A stretch of DNA of 39,835 bases from Gemmatimonadota bacterium. GTDB taxonomy: Bacteria; Gemmatimonadota; Gemmatimonadetes; Gemmatimonadales; Gemmatimonadaceae. The translations under genes and the position numbers were made by a program. The first letter of the stretch is position 1. Every line of letters starts with the position of its first letter. The DNA is taken from contig QHUA01000138.1 of assembly GCA_003221805.1 (NCBI GenBank), positions 1 to 39,835 on the forward strand, in the 5' to 3' direction. A model generated the notes under the pieces. That model saw only the letters and a program-made list of their open reading frames with translations, was not told the origin of the DNA and did no database searches. Below, one piece after another: positions 10,783-19,155 of this stretch.

Positions 10783-11700
10783 TCACGCCCGCGGGTGAAA
10801 CTGCTTGTGAACACTCCGTAAGTATTCCCGGTCGACATGGGTGTAGATCTGGGTCGTGGAGATGTCGACGTGACCGAGCATCTCCTGCACGGCGCGCAAG
10901 TCTGCGCCGCCTTCCAGCAAATGCGTGGCGAACGAGTGACGCAGCGTGTGCGGCGAGACGGGCTTGGTGATTCCGACCTGATCGACGTACTTGCGCAGGA
11001 TCTTCCACGCTCCCATGCGGGATAGCGGCTGACCGCGGGCGTTGAGAAAGAGAATGCCCTTCCCTTCGCCTTTCTCCAGCTTCGGACGCAGCTCACGCAA
11101 GTAGATCGCGATGGCACCGATTGCTCTGCGGCCAATCGGAACCAGGCGCTCCTTCCCGCCCTTGCCGAAGACTCGCACGAGATGATCCTGAAGCATTACA
11201 TCGCGGACACTGAGCGATATCCATTCGGAGACGCGCAGCCCCGCGCCGTAGGCGAGCTCCAGCATCGCCCGGTCGCGGAACGCGAGCGGCTCGTCGAGGG
11301 ACGGCGCCGCGAGAAGCTTTTCGATTTCGTCGACCGCCAGTACGTCGGGCAGCGTGCGCCACTTTTTCGGAGTCTCCAGGCGCTCACTGGGGTCGCGCAC
11401 GACATGTCCTTCCGCGAGCAGGAACTTGAAATAGGTGCGGACCGCCGAGACGTTGCGGCGAATGGACGCGGGGGAAAGGCCGAGATCCTTTAAGTGGTAT
11501 ACGTATTCGCGAAGAGTCCGCGCGCCGACATCGATCGCCGATTTGGCGCCCTTTACGTTGGCATAGGCGACGAAGCGAGCGATATCGAGCTTGTAGGCGC
11601 GACTGGTTTGGACCGAAGCTCCCTGCTCGAGAGCGAGGAAGTCGTCAAAGCGCTCGACGAAAAACGCCAGCGCAACTGCGTCATCGAGGGAGTTACTCAC
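10783..11700 (-). CDS. xerD: Site-specific tyrosine recombinase XerC/XerD type
   Basis: Chromosome dimer resolution recombinase acting at dif with FtsK. An N-terminal SAM-like core-binding domain (about 12-98) precedes the catalytic domain. Catalytic residues are all visible: Arg156 (YGAGLRVSEW), Lys in FGKGGKER, His251 and Arg254 (HTLRHSFATH), His277 (LGHVDISTT) and the nucleophile Tyr286 (QIYTHVD). Length 305 residues fits XerC/XerD rather than a phage integrase. Translation likely starts at GTG, overlapping the dedA stop by 8 bp. XerC and XerD cannot be told apart with certainty; the C-terminal end favours XerD. There are no attachment repeats or cargo genes around it, so it is a housekeeping copy. 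Confidence 0.9.
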   Translation of the reverse strand: MSNSLDDAVALAFFVERFDDFLALEQGASVQTSRAYKLDIARFVAYANVKGAKSAIDVGARTLREYVYHLKDLGLSPASIRRNVSAVRTYFKFLLAEGHVVRDPSERLETPKKWRTLPDVLAVDEIEKLLAAPSLDEPLAFRDRAMLELAYGAGLRVSEWISLSVRDVMLQDHLVRVFGKGGKERLVPIGRRAIGAIAIYLRELRPKLEKGEGKGILFLNARGQPLSRMGAWKILRKYVDQVGITKPVSPHTLRHSFATHLLEGGADLRAVQEMLGHVDISTTQIYTHVDREYLRSVHKQFHPRA

Positions 11701-12307
11701 GCTTTCTCAGGTGACGTTTCCATAGCCAGATCCCGGCGACCAGCACGACGATCCCAACGGCAATTGAACCGGCGACCTTTCCGGAACGGACGAGGTATCT
11801 CTCGACCAGATCCCAGTTATCGCCGGCGCGGAATGCCAGAAACGTAATCAGGCCGAACCAGACCGCGGAGGCGCTGGCGACGGAAAGCATCACTTTGAAG
11901 GCAGGAAGCCTCATTGCCCCGGCGAAAGGCGGGACTATCGCCCGCACACCGGGGAGGAAACGACTGACGAAGAGACCGAGGAAGCCGTACTTCTTGTGGA
12001 GCTTCTTGATGCGATCCTCGGCATCTGGTCCAGCGAACCGCTCGATTCGACGCAGAAATGCTTTTGCGCCGAAGCGACGACCGAGGGTGTAGGTCACTCC
12101 GGCTCCGGCAAGATTACCGAGCCACCCCAGCAGGAAAACCGTGAATGGAGACCCGCGCGCCCGGTCAGCAAGAAAGCTTCCGAAGGCGATGACTGCGTCG
12201 GATGGAAACGGAGGGAAAAAATTCTCGAACGCCGAGAGCGCGGCTATGGCGACGTAGAGAGATCCGAGCGGCAGGTTCCCCAGCCATTCGGTGACTGACT
12301 GAAGCAT
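11693..12307 (-). CDS. DedA-family inner-membrane protein
   Basis: DedA proteins are membrane transporters or scramblases; characterised members flip undecaprenyl phosphate or phosphatidylethanolamine, and which substrate applies here is unknown. Family signatures are ENFFPPFPSD near residues 28-37, GNLAGAGVTYTLGRRFG, and FVSRFLPGVRAIVPPFAGAMRLP, the re-entrant Arg/Pro motif. Three to four hydrophobic segments and a basic cytoplasmic tail (WKRHLRKRE) are visible. The 204-residue length is normal. It is three bases after ispF and overlaps xerD. Proximity to ispF, which feeds undecaprenyl synthesis, is consistent with an isoprenoid carrier link but does not prove it. Confidence 0.9.
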   Translation of the reverse strand: MLQSVTEWLGNLPLGSLYVAIAALSAFENFFPPFPSDAVIAFGSFLADRARGSPFTVFLLGWLGNLAGAGVTYTLGRRFGAKAFLRRIERFAGPDAEDRIKKLHKKYGFLGLFVSRFLPGVRAIVPPFAGAMRLPAFKVMLSVASASAVWFGLITFLAFRAGDNWDLVERYLVRSGKVAGSIAVGIVVLVAGIWLWKRHLRKRE

Positions 12308-12310
12308 TCG

Positions 12311-12811
12311 CTAGCGATTCCCTTTCAGGGTGGCGACGGCAATGCAGGCGAGTCCCTCCTTTCGCCCGATCCAACCCATGCCTTCGTTGGACTTCCCTTT
12401 GACGCTCACGCTTGCTGAATCGATACCGAGTGCAGCGGCCAAATTTGCGCGGATCTTGTCACGAAATGGCGCCAGGCGCGGTGATTCGGTGACGACACAC
12501 ACGTCGATCTGATTGACGAGGTACCCCGCGCTCTGCACCCGCTTCACCGCGGCACCTAACATTTCTATCGAATTACGGTTCTTGTTTGCCGGATCGGAAT
12601 CGGGGAACATCTCGCCGATGTCGCCCAGTCCTGCAGCGCCCAGCACCGCGTCCGCGACCGCGTGACAGATTGCATCGGCATCGGAATGACCATCGAGGCC
12701 AACTTCCGATGGTATTGATACGCCGCCTAGTGTTAAAGGGCGACCGCGAGCGAAAGGGTGGGAATCGTAGCCGACGCCGACGCGGAAATTCGCGCTTTGC
12801 TCACGCGGCAT
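12311..12811 (-). CDS. ispF: 2-C-methyl-D-erythritol 2,4-cyclodiphosphate synthase
   Basis: Fifth step of the non-mevalonate (MEP) isoprenoid pathway: cyclises CDP-methylerythritol 2-phosphate with release of CMP. Metal ligands are Asp16 and His18 (GYDSHPF) and His50 (GHSDADAICHA). The DIGEMFPDSDP loop and the TESPRL segment are present. There are 166 residues, against about 160 usual. The N-terminal 11 bp overlap the mqnC end, so it is translated in the menaquinone operon. IspD, normally its neighbour, is not in the window. Confidence 0.96.
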   Translation of the reverse strand: MPREQSANFRVGVGYDSHPFARGRPLTLGGVSIPSEVGLDGHSDADAICHAVADAVLGAAGLGDIGEMFPDSDPANKNRNSIEMLGAAVKRVQSAGYLVNQIDVCVVTESPRLAPFRDKIRANLAAALGIDSASVSVKGKSNEGMGWIGRKEGLACIAVATLKGNR

Positions 12812-13853
12812 CCGCGTGGATTGCAGGCAACGGATCGATCAGCGAGTAGTCCTGCTTCCGACGCGCGGGAGTAAAGCCGGCGTCGCGAATCAATCGCTCC
12901 ATCTCGGCGATTGACGTGCGGTGGGTCGTGTTGGCCGCTGATACGACGTTCTCTTCGAGCATCAGCGAGCCGAAGTCGTTGCAGCCGAACTTGAGGGCGA
13001 TCTGTCCGATCTTCATCCCCATTGTCACCCAGCTCGATTGGAGATTCGGAACGTTGTCGAGAACGATCCGCGCGAACGCGACCGTGCGCAGATACTCCGT
13101 CGCCCCGGTTTTGGGCTGGTTCGACATCGTGGGAGTGTTCTCGGGCTGGAGCGGCCAGCAAATGAACGCAGTGAAGCCGCCGGTGCGCGCCTGCACTTCC
13201 TTCACTCGCTGCAAGTGCTCCAATCGCTCGGCAAGCGTTTCGCCCAGTCCGTACATCATCGTCACCGAGGTTTTCATACCCTCGTTGTGAGCGAGCTCCA
13301 TGATCTCCAGCCAGCGATCAGCGCCTGCTTTCTTGGGAGCGACAATGTCGCGGACCCGTTGCACCAGGATCTCGCCACCGCCGCCCGGAATGGAGTCGAG
13401 CCCCGCCGCGCGGAGCTCACGAATGACATCGATCGCATCCATCCGGAACAGCTTCGAGAAGAAATCGATCTCGCTCGGGCTGAACCCGTGAATGTGAATC
13501 GGGTGACTGCTTTTGATGTACTTCATCAAGTCCAGATACCACTCGAACGGTATGTAGGGGTTGTGCCCACCCTGAATCAGAATCTGGACTCCGCCGAGCG
13601 CCTTCAACTCCTCGATCTTGGCACCGATCTGCTCGAACGAAAGAGTGTATCCCTCTCCGTGCTTGGGTCGGCGAGCGAACGCGCAGAAGCCGCAATCCGC
13701 GACGCAGACATTAGTGTAGTTGATGTTGCGGTCGATGATGTAGGTGACGATGTCGCCGGGATGCTTTTCCTGGCGCACGCGATCTGCCTCAGCGCCCAGC
13801 TCGAGAAGCGAAGCGTTGGTGTAGAAGTCGAGAAGTTCCTGGGTCTCGGTCAT
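12801..13853 (-). CDS. mqnC: Cyclic dehypoxanthinyl futalosine synthase MqnC
   Basis: Radical SAM enzyme of the futalosine menaquinone pathway; cyclises dehypoxanthine futalosine. The iron-sulfur motif is the canonical CX3CX2C at Cys50, Cys54 and Cys57 (NYTNVCVADCGFCAFARR). GGVQILIQGGHNP, HGFSPSEI and the SIPGGGGEIL segment are typical. The ORF track extends to 14165, but the first 104 residues are an Arg-rich read-through over mqnA. The correct start is the ATG at 13853 (MTETQELLDF), overlapping the mqnA stop as ATGA. The result, 350 residues, is the family size. It ends over the ispF start. Confidence 0.95.
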   Translation of the reverse strand: MTETQELLDFYTNASLLELGAEADRVRQEKHPGDIVTYIIDRNINYTNVCVADCGFCAFARRPKHGEGYTLSFEQIGAKIEELKALGGVQILIQGGHNPYIPFEWYLDLMKYIKSSHPIHIHGFSPSEIDFFSKLFRMDAIDVIRELRAAGLDSIPGGGGEILVQRVRDIVAPKKAGADRWLEIMELAHNEGMKTSVTMMYGLGETLAERLEHLQRVKEVQARTGGFTAFICWPLQPENTPTMSNQPKTGATEYLRTVAFARIVLDNVPNLQSSWVTMGMKIGQIALKFGCNDFGSLMLEENVVSAANTTHRTSIAEMERLIRDAGFTPARRKQDYSLIDPLPAIHADAA

Positions 13854-14677
13854 GCGGCTGGAAGGAAGGTTAGAGTCCCATTGGGAATTCTGCCGCGTTC
13901 GACCAGCCGGCGATAGAACTCGGTAAGGCCGGCGAGGTGCGGATACGACAATCCGTAATCGAGTCCAGAGAGGTACTTGTCGCAGGTATCTCGAGCCACG
14001 CCGGTTGCACGATGCGCCTGATCCGCCAGCTCCGACAGGTGTGAAAGTCCCCACTCGCGCGAAGTGATCAGACTGGCGTGCGCGACGAGCGCCTCTTTGA
14101 CGTTGGCTGTCCGCTGTGCAACCCAGACGGCGAATACGAACGGCTGGCCGGTCCACTGCTTCCACATCTGCCCGAGATCATAGATATGGGGATACCGGTC
14201 GCGATGGTTGGAACTGAGCACGAGCGCGGCATCGCCAATCACGAGACGCGCATCGGCATCGTCGCGTCCGGCATCGCTTACATCACTGACCTCAGCATCG
14301 CCCGGCACGAACCGCGGGCGCGCGTGCCAGACATTTTCGAACAACAGCTCGAGCAACGCGACACTTGTCATCGAGCTTCTACTCACGAGTACGGGTCTGG
14401 CAGTGAGGTCTGTCGCCGGCCGCTTCGCAAACAGCATTACGGAGCGGACCGGGCCGTCGCATGAAATCGCCAGGTCGGGCAACAGGAGATAACGGTGCGA
14501 ATCGCGCGCATACTCCACGGCAGAGACAACGCTGATGTCCAGCTCTCCTCGCGCCATGCGGCGATTCAGATCCGTTGGCACGCCGTCGACCAGCGCTGCG
14601 TCGAGACGAACGATGCCCCGGTCGATCGCGCCGTAAACCGGATAGCAGTTGATGTACGGAATCCGTCCGATTTTCAT
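13850..14677 (-). CDS. mqnA: Chorismate dehydratase MqnA
   Basis: Converts chorismate to 3-[(1-carboxyvinyl)oxy]benzoate, the first step of the futalosine menaquinone route. It starts KIGRIPYINCYPVYGAIDRG, with the family-typical N-terminal strand. GVPTDLNRRMARGELDISVVSAVEYA, the VLVSRSSMTSVALLELLF segment and DAALVLSS match the periplasmic-binding-protein-like fold. Length 275 residues is normal. Its product is the substrate of MqnE, the gene just upstream, and start and stop codons overlap (TGATG). MqnB and MqnD, also needed for the pathway, are not in the window. Confidence 0.94.
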   Translation of the reverse strand: MKIGRIPYINCYPVYGAIDRGIVRLDAALVDGVPTDLNRRMARGELDISVVSAVEYARDSHRYLLLPDLAISCDGPVRSVMLFAKRPATDLTARPVLVSRSSMTSVALLELLFENVWHARPRFVPGDAEVSDVSDAGRDDADARLVIGDAALVLSSNHRDRYPHIYDLGQMWKQWTGQPFVFAVWVAQRTANVKEALVAHASLITSREWGLSHLSELADQAHRATGVARDTCDKYLSGLDYGLSYPHLAGLTEFYRRLVERGRIPNGTLTFLPAA

Positions 14678-15837
14678 CAGGCCGCCACCGCGGGCGCGCG
14701 TTCGAACACACGCAGGATGTTGTAGAAGGAATCGCGCTCCGCCGGAATTTTGCCCGCCGTCCGGATCAGATTCAGAATCTCGTCGAGACTCAGACCCTGA
14801 GCGGTGTGGGCGCCCGCTTCGTGATAGATCTTTTCGCGAACCACCGTTCCCTCGAGATCGTTGACGCCGAACGCAAGCGACGTCTGCGAGAGAAACGGCG
14901 TAACCATGATCCAGTGGGTCTTGATGTGTTCGAAGTTGTCGAGAAAGAGCCGGCCGATGGCGAGGTTGCGGAGGTCGTCGAATCCGGTCGTCGCGGTGCC
15001 CTGACGGCCAAGCTCGATACCGAGCTGGTTGTTATCCGGGTGATAGGCGAGCGGAATGTAAGCGAGGAATCCGTGCGACTCGTCCTGTAGATCGCGGAGC
15101 ATCGCCAGGTGCTCGACGCGGTCTTCGATCGTCTCGACATGGCCATAGAGCATGGTGCAGTTCGAGCGAATGCCGAGCCGATGCGCGGTGCGGTGGACTT
15201 CGATCCAGTCTTCGCCCGCCAACTTCTTGTCAGCGATGGTCATTCGCACGCCCTTGCCAAAGACCTCCGCGCCGCCTCCAGGCAAGGTATCGAGCCCAGC
15301 TTCGCGCAATGCGATCAGTACATCCTCGATCGACATCTTGTCGATGCGGGCAATATGAGCGATCTCGACAGCGGTGAGGGCCTTGATGTGGACGTGCGGG
15401 TATCTCGCCTTCAGGCCGCGAAACATCTCGCTGTAGTACTCGAGGCCCCCCTTCATGTCGAGTCCGCCAACGATGTGAAATTCCTTCGTCAGCCCGTTCG
15501 CCGCGGGCTCTGCCTCAGCGTAGACCTGATCGAGCGTGTAATGGTAAGCCCCATCTTCCTTCGGCAGGCGCGCAAAGGAGCAGAAGACGCAGGTCTTGCG
15601 CAGATAACAGACGTTGGTGGGATTGATGTGCTGGTTGGCCGCGAAGGTAACCACATCGCCATGCTTCCGACGGTTCGCAAAGTCGGCGAGGATGCCGATG
15701 CCCAGCAGATCGGGCGTGGTGAAGAGATAAGCCGCGTCGGAATGCGAGAGGCGCGTGCGCGACGCCACCTTCTCCCCGATAGCTCTCAGCTCACGGTCTT
15801 TGAGTTTTCCGAGGTCCAGCGCGAGCTCGGCGCTCAT
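14677..15837 (-). CDS. mqnE: Aminofutalosine synthase MqnE
   Basis: Radical SAM enzyme that joins the MqnA product to the ribose of SAM to give aminodeoxyfutalosine. GIGILADFANRRKHGDVVTF, EFHIVGGLDMKGGLEYYSEM, LTAVEIAHIA and LPGGGAEVFG support it. The cysteine motif reads NVCYLRKTCVFCSF (Cys77, Cys83, Cys86), a CX5CX2C spacing instead of the usual CX3CX2C. The ORF track starts at 15894, inside fabF. I prefer the ATG at 15837 (MSAELALDLG), four bases after the fabF stop, with GAGAAG as ribosome site; this gives 386 residues, near the family size. It heads the mqnE-A-C set behind acpP-fabF. Confidence 0.93.
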   Translation of the reverse strand: MSAELALDLGKLKDRELRAIGEKVASRTRLSHSDAAYLFTTPDLLGIGILADFANRRKHGDVVTFAANQHINPTNVCYLRKTCVFCSFARLPKEDGAYHYTLDQVYAEAEPAANGLTKEFHIVGGLDMKGGLEYYSEMFRGLKARYPHVHIKALTAVEIAHIARIDKMSIEDVLIALREAGLDTLPGGGAEVFGKGVRMTIADKKLAGEDWIEVHRTAHRLGIRSNCTMLYGHVETIEDRVEHLAMLRDLQDESHGFLAYIPLAYHPDNNQLGIELGRQGTATTGFDDLRNLAIGRLFLDNFEHIKTHWIMVTPFLSQTSLAFGVNDLEGTVVREKIYHEAGAHTAQGLSLDEILNLIRTAGKIPAERDSFYNILRVFERAPAVAA

Positions 15838-15841
15838 GGAC

Positions 15842-17086
15842 TCACTTCTCGAAGCGTTTGATGGCGAGGGTGGTGTTGTGTCCACCGAAGCCAAAGCTGT
15901 TGCTGAGAACGGCGTCTACTTTACGTTCGACGCTGGTGTTGGGTGTGTAGTTGAGATCCAGCTCGGGATCGGGATGGTGGTAGTTGATGGTCGGCGGGAT
16001 TACGCCGTTGCCGACTACCAGGGTGCTGATGACCGCTTCTACCGCTCCCGCTGCGCCGAGCATGTGGCCGGTTGCAGACTTGGTGGAGCTGACGTTGACA
16101 TCCTTGGCGGCGTCGCCAAAGACAGCCTTGATCGCTCGCGTTTCGTTAAAGTCGTTGGCCGGAGTCGAGGTACCGTGGGCGTTGATGTATTGAATGTCTT
16201 TTGGCTCGAGGCCGGCATCCTTTAGCGCGCGCTTCATGGCGCGCTGAGCGCCTTCGCCGTCCGGCGCCGGCGCAGTCAAGTGGTAGGCGTCGCCCGTCGC
16301 GCCGTATCCGACGATCTCGGCGTAGATCGTTGCACCGCGGTTGAGGGCGTGCTCCATCTCCTCGAGAATCAGGATCCCGGCGCCCTCCCCCATCACGAAC
16401 CCGTCACGGGTCGCGTCGAACGGGCGTGAAGCGGTTCCCGGCGAATCGTTGCGCTCCGACAGCGCCTTCATGTTGGCGAATCCGCCGATTGCCATTGGGG
16501 TGACCGTGGCTTCAGCGCCACCGGTGATCATGATGTCCGCGTCGCCATACTGGATCGTTCGGAACGCATCACCTATTGCGTGAGCGCTCGTCGCACAAGC
16601 TGATACGGTGGCGTAGTTTGGCCCTTTCGCATTGAACGCCATCGAGACGATGCCGGCGGCGATGTCGGCGATGAACATCGGAATGAAGAAGGGCGAGATT
16701 TTGCCGACGCCGCGCTCCCGATATACGTCGTGCTGTTCCTCGAAGCTCTTGAGGCCGCCGATGCCGCTGCCGATGATCACCCCGATGCGATCCGGGTCCA
16801 TTCCGTTCCGGTCGACAAGATCGGCGTTGGTCATGGCCTGGCGCGCTGCGGCGACGGCGTACTGGGTGTACTGGTCGGCGCGCTTCGCCTCTTTGCGATC
16901 CATGTAGTTGAGCGGATCGAACCCCTTTACTTCCGCGGCGAAGCGAACCGGAAAGGTGGATGCGTCGAACTTGGTGATGGGCGCGGTTCCCGACTTTCCC
17001 TCAATCAGGGACCGCCAGGTCGTCGCCACATCGTTTCCGACCGGGGTTATCGCCCCCATGCCGGTGACGACGACTCTTCGTTTCAT
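15842..17086 (-). CDS. fabF: 3-oxoacyl-ACP synthase II (FabF)
   Basis: Elongating beta-ketoacyl-ACP synthase of type II fatty acid synthesis. The Cys-His-His triad is present: Cys164 (TVSACATSAHA), His in NAHGTSTPANDFNE and His in KSATGHMLGAAG. The Thr/Ser and Phe gate at the C-terminal NSFGFGGHN is intact. It has 414 residues, normal length. It overlaps the acpP stop as TAATG, an arrangement widely conserved. It lies upstream of the menaquinone genes with only four bases between. Confidence 0.98.
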   Translation of the reverse strand: MKRRVVVTGMGAITPVGNDVATTWRSLIEGKSGTAPITKFDASTFPVRFAAEVKGFDPLNYMDRKEAKRADQYTQYAVAAARQAMTNADLVDRNGMDPDRIGVIIGSGIGGLKSFEEQHDVYRERGVGKISPFFIPMFIADIAAGIVSMAFNAKGPNYATVSACATSAHAIGDAFRTIQYGDADIMITGGAEATVTPMAIGGFANMKALSERNDSPGTASRPFDATRDGFVMGEGAGILILEEMEHALNRGATIYAEIVGYGATGDAYHLTAPAPDGEGAQRAMKRALKDAGLEPKDIQYINAHGTSTPANDFNETRAIKAVFGDAAKDVNVSSTKSATGHMLGAAGAVEAVISTLVVGNGVIPPTINYHHPDPELDLNYTPNTSVERKVDAVLSNSFGFGGHNTTLAIKRFEK

Positions 17087-17325
17087 TACGCTCCGACCTT
17101 CTGGTTCAGATAGCCGAGCGCGTCACCGACGGTGCGCAGCTTCTCAGCATCCTCATCAGGGATGTCGATGTTGAACTCCTTCTCGAACTCCATCACGAGC
17201 TCGACGATGTCCAGGCTGTCGGCACCGAGATCCTCGATGAAGCTCGCTTCGTTGGTCAGCTTCTCACGCTCCACACCGAGCTCTTTCTCGATGATGTCTT
17301 TGACCTTGTCGGAATTGTCGGACAT
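17086..17325 (-). CDS. acpP: Acyl carrier protein
   Basis: Small acidic carrier whose Ser37 in the [10 protein letters not shown] motif takes the 4'-phosphopantetheine arm. The 79 residues show the four-helix pattern and the expected high Asp/Glu content. A GAGGAA ribosome site lies about 11 bases upstream. It is the first gene after the 151-bp gap that contains a promoter-like sequence and a tandem duplication, as in E. coli where acpP has its own strong promoter. Confidence 0.98.
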   Translation of the reverse strand: MSDNSDKVKDIIEKELGVEREKLTNEASFIEDLGADSLDIVELVMEFEKEFNIDIPDEDAEKLRTVGDALGYLNQKVGA

Positions 17326-17360
17326 TTGATGGAATTCCTCGCGTTTGTGGGGTACCCGGA

Positions 17361-17388
17361 AATATACCTAAGCGAATATCAGCGACAA
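17361..17388 (-). promoter_or_regulatory. Probable sigma-70-type promoter for acpP-fabF-mqn operon
   Basis: The minus strand reads TTGTCG, 16 bases, TATATT. The -35 box matches 4 of 6 and the -10 box 5 of 6 consensus bases. It sits about 36-63 bp before the acpP start. The -10 hexamer is identical to the one I propose for kdsB. Being in the gap of an otherwise tightly packed array supports it. Confidence 0.55.
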
Positions 17389-17397
17389 AGTTAGCTT

Positions 17398-17483
17398 CAC
17401 CATTCTACCGTATCCCGTGAAGAGAGCCTCGGGTTATATGCACCATTCTACCGTATCCCGTGAAGGGAGCCTCGGGTTACATG
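17398..17483. repeat. 43-bp tandem duplication (two copies) at the fabG 3' end
   Basis: Copy one is 17398-17440 and copy two 17441-17483. They are adjacent and differ at two positions (agagag/agggag and tatatg/tacatg). The second copy contains the last sense codon and the stop codon of fabG. The first copy is an extra piece placed between fabG and the acpP promoter, ending about 10 bp from the proposed -35 box. Each copy holds an imperfect CCCG...CGGG inverted repeat and a TAGAAT hexamer on the minus strand. It looks like a recent local duplication. Confidence 0.93.
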
Positions 17484-18214
17484 ACCATTCCGCCATCCAC
17501 GACGAAGACCTGCCCCGTGATGTAGGAAGCGAGGTCCGAAGCGAGGAAGGCGACGATGGCGGCGACGTCCTGCGCGGTACCAAGTCGTTCAAGTGCAATC
17601 TGTTTGCCTAAAGCTTCGCGGGCTTCAGGCGTCATGGAGGCCGTCATTTCGGTCTCAATGAATCCGGGAGCCACCGCGTTAATGAGAATGTTCCGTGACC
17701 CCAGCTCCTTTGCCACGGTCTTGGTCAGCGCGATGAGCCCCGCCTTGCTGGCCGCGTAGTTCGCCTGGCCCTTGTTCCCGATCAGTCCGACGATGCTGGC
17801 GATATTGATGATGCGGCCGCGGCGACGCTTCATCATCCCGCGCGACGCCGCGCGGATGCTGGCAAAGGCCCCACGCAGGTTGGCGTCCAGTACTGCATCC
17901 CAGTCTTCGTCCTTCAGTCGCATGACGATGTTGTCGCGGGTGATGCCGGCGTTGTTCACGAGGATATCGATCGATCCGAACGCCTTCTCGACAGCATCGA
18001 TAAGTTTGGTGACTGCCACGGTGTCGCTGACATCGGCGGCAAAGCCCCTGGCACCGTTGCCGATGTCAGCGGCGGCTTCATCGGCGCGCTGTTGATCGCG
18101 ACCAACGACTGCTACGCGCGCGCCAGATTCGGCGAACGCCTCCGCGATGGCGCGGCCGATTCCCCTGGTGCTACCGGTGACGAGTGCGTTCTTGCCGCTC
18201 AAATCGATTTTCAT
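17477..18214 (-). CDS. fabG: 3-oxoacyl-ACP reductase FabG
   Basis: NADPH-dependent ketoreductase of fatty acid elongation, a short-chain dehydrogenase. The cofactor loop is TGSTRGIGRA (13-22), the NNAG motif is at 87-90, and the catalytic Ser140, Tyr153 and Lys157 are in IINIAS and YAASKAG. The C terminus GQVFVVDGGMVM is typical of FabG. It has 245 residues. It overlaps the fabD stop as TGATG. Its last codons lie in a 43-bp tandem duplication, but the reading frame is intact. Confidence 0.97.
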   Translation of the reverse strand: MKIDLSGKNALVTGSTRGIGRAIAEAFAESGARVAVVGRDQQRADEAAADIGNGARGFAADVSDTVAVTKLIDAVEKAFGSIDILVNNAGITRDNIVMRLKDEDWDAVLDANLRGAFASIRAASRGMMKRRRGRIINIASIVGLIGNKGQANYAASKAGLIALTKTVAKELGSRNILINAVAPGFIETEMTASMTPEAREALGKQIALERLGTAQDVAAIVAFLASDLASYITGQVFVVDGGMVM

Positions 18215-19152
18215 CAGGCGACCATTTGCAGAAGTTTGTCGACTTCCGCTGCCGTACCACAGGCGAAGGTCCTGGCTCCTTTCACCAGGCGCCCCATCAA
18301 TCCAGTAAGAACGTTGCCGGGGCCCATCTCGACATAAAGCGCCTCGTGAAAATGGCTGGCGATATTTCTCATTTCTTCCGACCAGCGAACTGGCGAAGTG
18401 AGCTGACGGAGGAGCAGATCTTTTGCGGCGAGAGACGTCGTCGACGCGTCGGCAGTCACGTTCGAGAACACCGGGAAAGCAGGATCGGTGAAGGCGGAAG
18501 TCGCAATCGCATCGGTGAGACCGACGACGGCGGGCTCCATCAACGGAGAGTGGAAGGCCCCGCTGACGGGAAGCTTTATCGCGCGCTTCGCGCCCGCTTC
18601 CTTGGCGAGATCCATTGCCCGCTCTACTCCGGCGATCTCGCCGGAGATCACCACCTGCTCGTCAGTGTTGAAATTGGCGGGCACGACCAGTCCAGCTTCC
18701 TTGCTGGCCCGTTGGCAGATGTCCTCGATGGTGGTCGTTGTCGTGCCGAGGATGGCCGCCATGGCGCCGGGACGCGCGGTGCCGGTCTCGAACATCAACT
18801 CGCCACGACGGCGCACCAGTCTTGCCGCACCCGGCAAGCTGATGGCGTCCGCCGCGTGATAAGCAGTGAACTCACCAAGTGAATGGCCGGCCGCGGCACG
18901 TACGTGCGGGAAGAGAGCTTCCTTTGTCAGTGCCCACACCGCAGCCCCGTGGGCGAAGAGCGCGGGCTGCGCGTTACGAGTCGCGGTGAGCTCGTCCGCC
19001 GGGCCGTCGAAGCAAAGCCGACTCAGATCGGCGCCTAGCGCTGCATCGACCTCGCCGAACACTCCTTTGGCAATGGGAAACGCCTCAGCGAGATCTTTAC
19101 CCATTCCCGGCTTCTGCGAGCCCTGGCCGGGAAAGAGCAGTACGATGTCCAC
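18214..19152 (-). CDS. fabD: Malonyl-CoA:ACP transacylase FabD
   Basis: Loads malonyl groups onto ACP for chain extension. The N-terminal LLFPGQGSQKPGMG motif and the nucleophile Ser91 in GHSLGEF are present, with the QLTSPVRWSEEM segment and the C-terminal EMGPGNVLTGL. It has 312 residues, family size. The start is GTG, three bases past the fabH stop. It is flanked by fabH and fabG in the standard order. Confidence 0.97.
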   Translation of the reverse strand: MDIVLLFPGQGSQKPGMGKDLAEAFPIAKGVFGEVDAALGADLSRLCFDGPADELTATRNAQPALFAHGAAVWALTKEALFPHVRAAAGHSLGEFTAYHAADAISLPGAARLVRRRGELMFETGTARPGAMAAILGTTTTTIEDICQRASKEAGLVVPANFNTDEQVVISGEIAGVERAMDLAKEAGAKRAIKLPVSGAFHSPLMEPAVVGLTDAIATSAFTDPAFPVFSNVTADASTTSLAAKDLLLRQLTSPVRWSEEMRNIASHFHEALYVEMGPGNVLTGLMGRLVKGARTFACGTAAEVDKLLQMVA

Positions 19153-19155
19153 TGC

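Noticed and set aside
10783-11700. The tyrosine recombinase as sign of a mobile element
   Set aside because: Size and motifs fit XerC/XerD, neighbours are housekeeping genes, and no attachment repeats or cargo are seen.
13038-13916. Plus-strand ORF of 292 residues over mqnC
   Set aside because: Antisense shadow; mqnC has clear radical SAM motifs and a fitting start.
13854-14165. N-terminal extension of the mqnC ORF
   Set aside because: Overlaps mqnA in another frame and has no similarity to the family; the ATG at 13853 is coupled to the mqnA stop.
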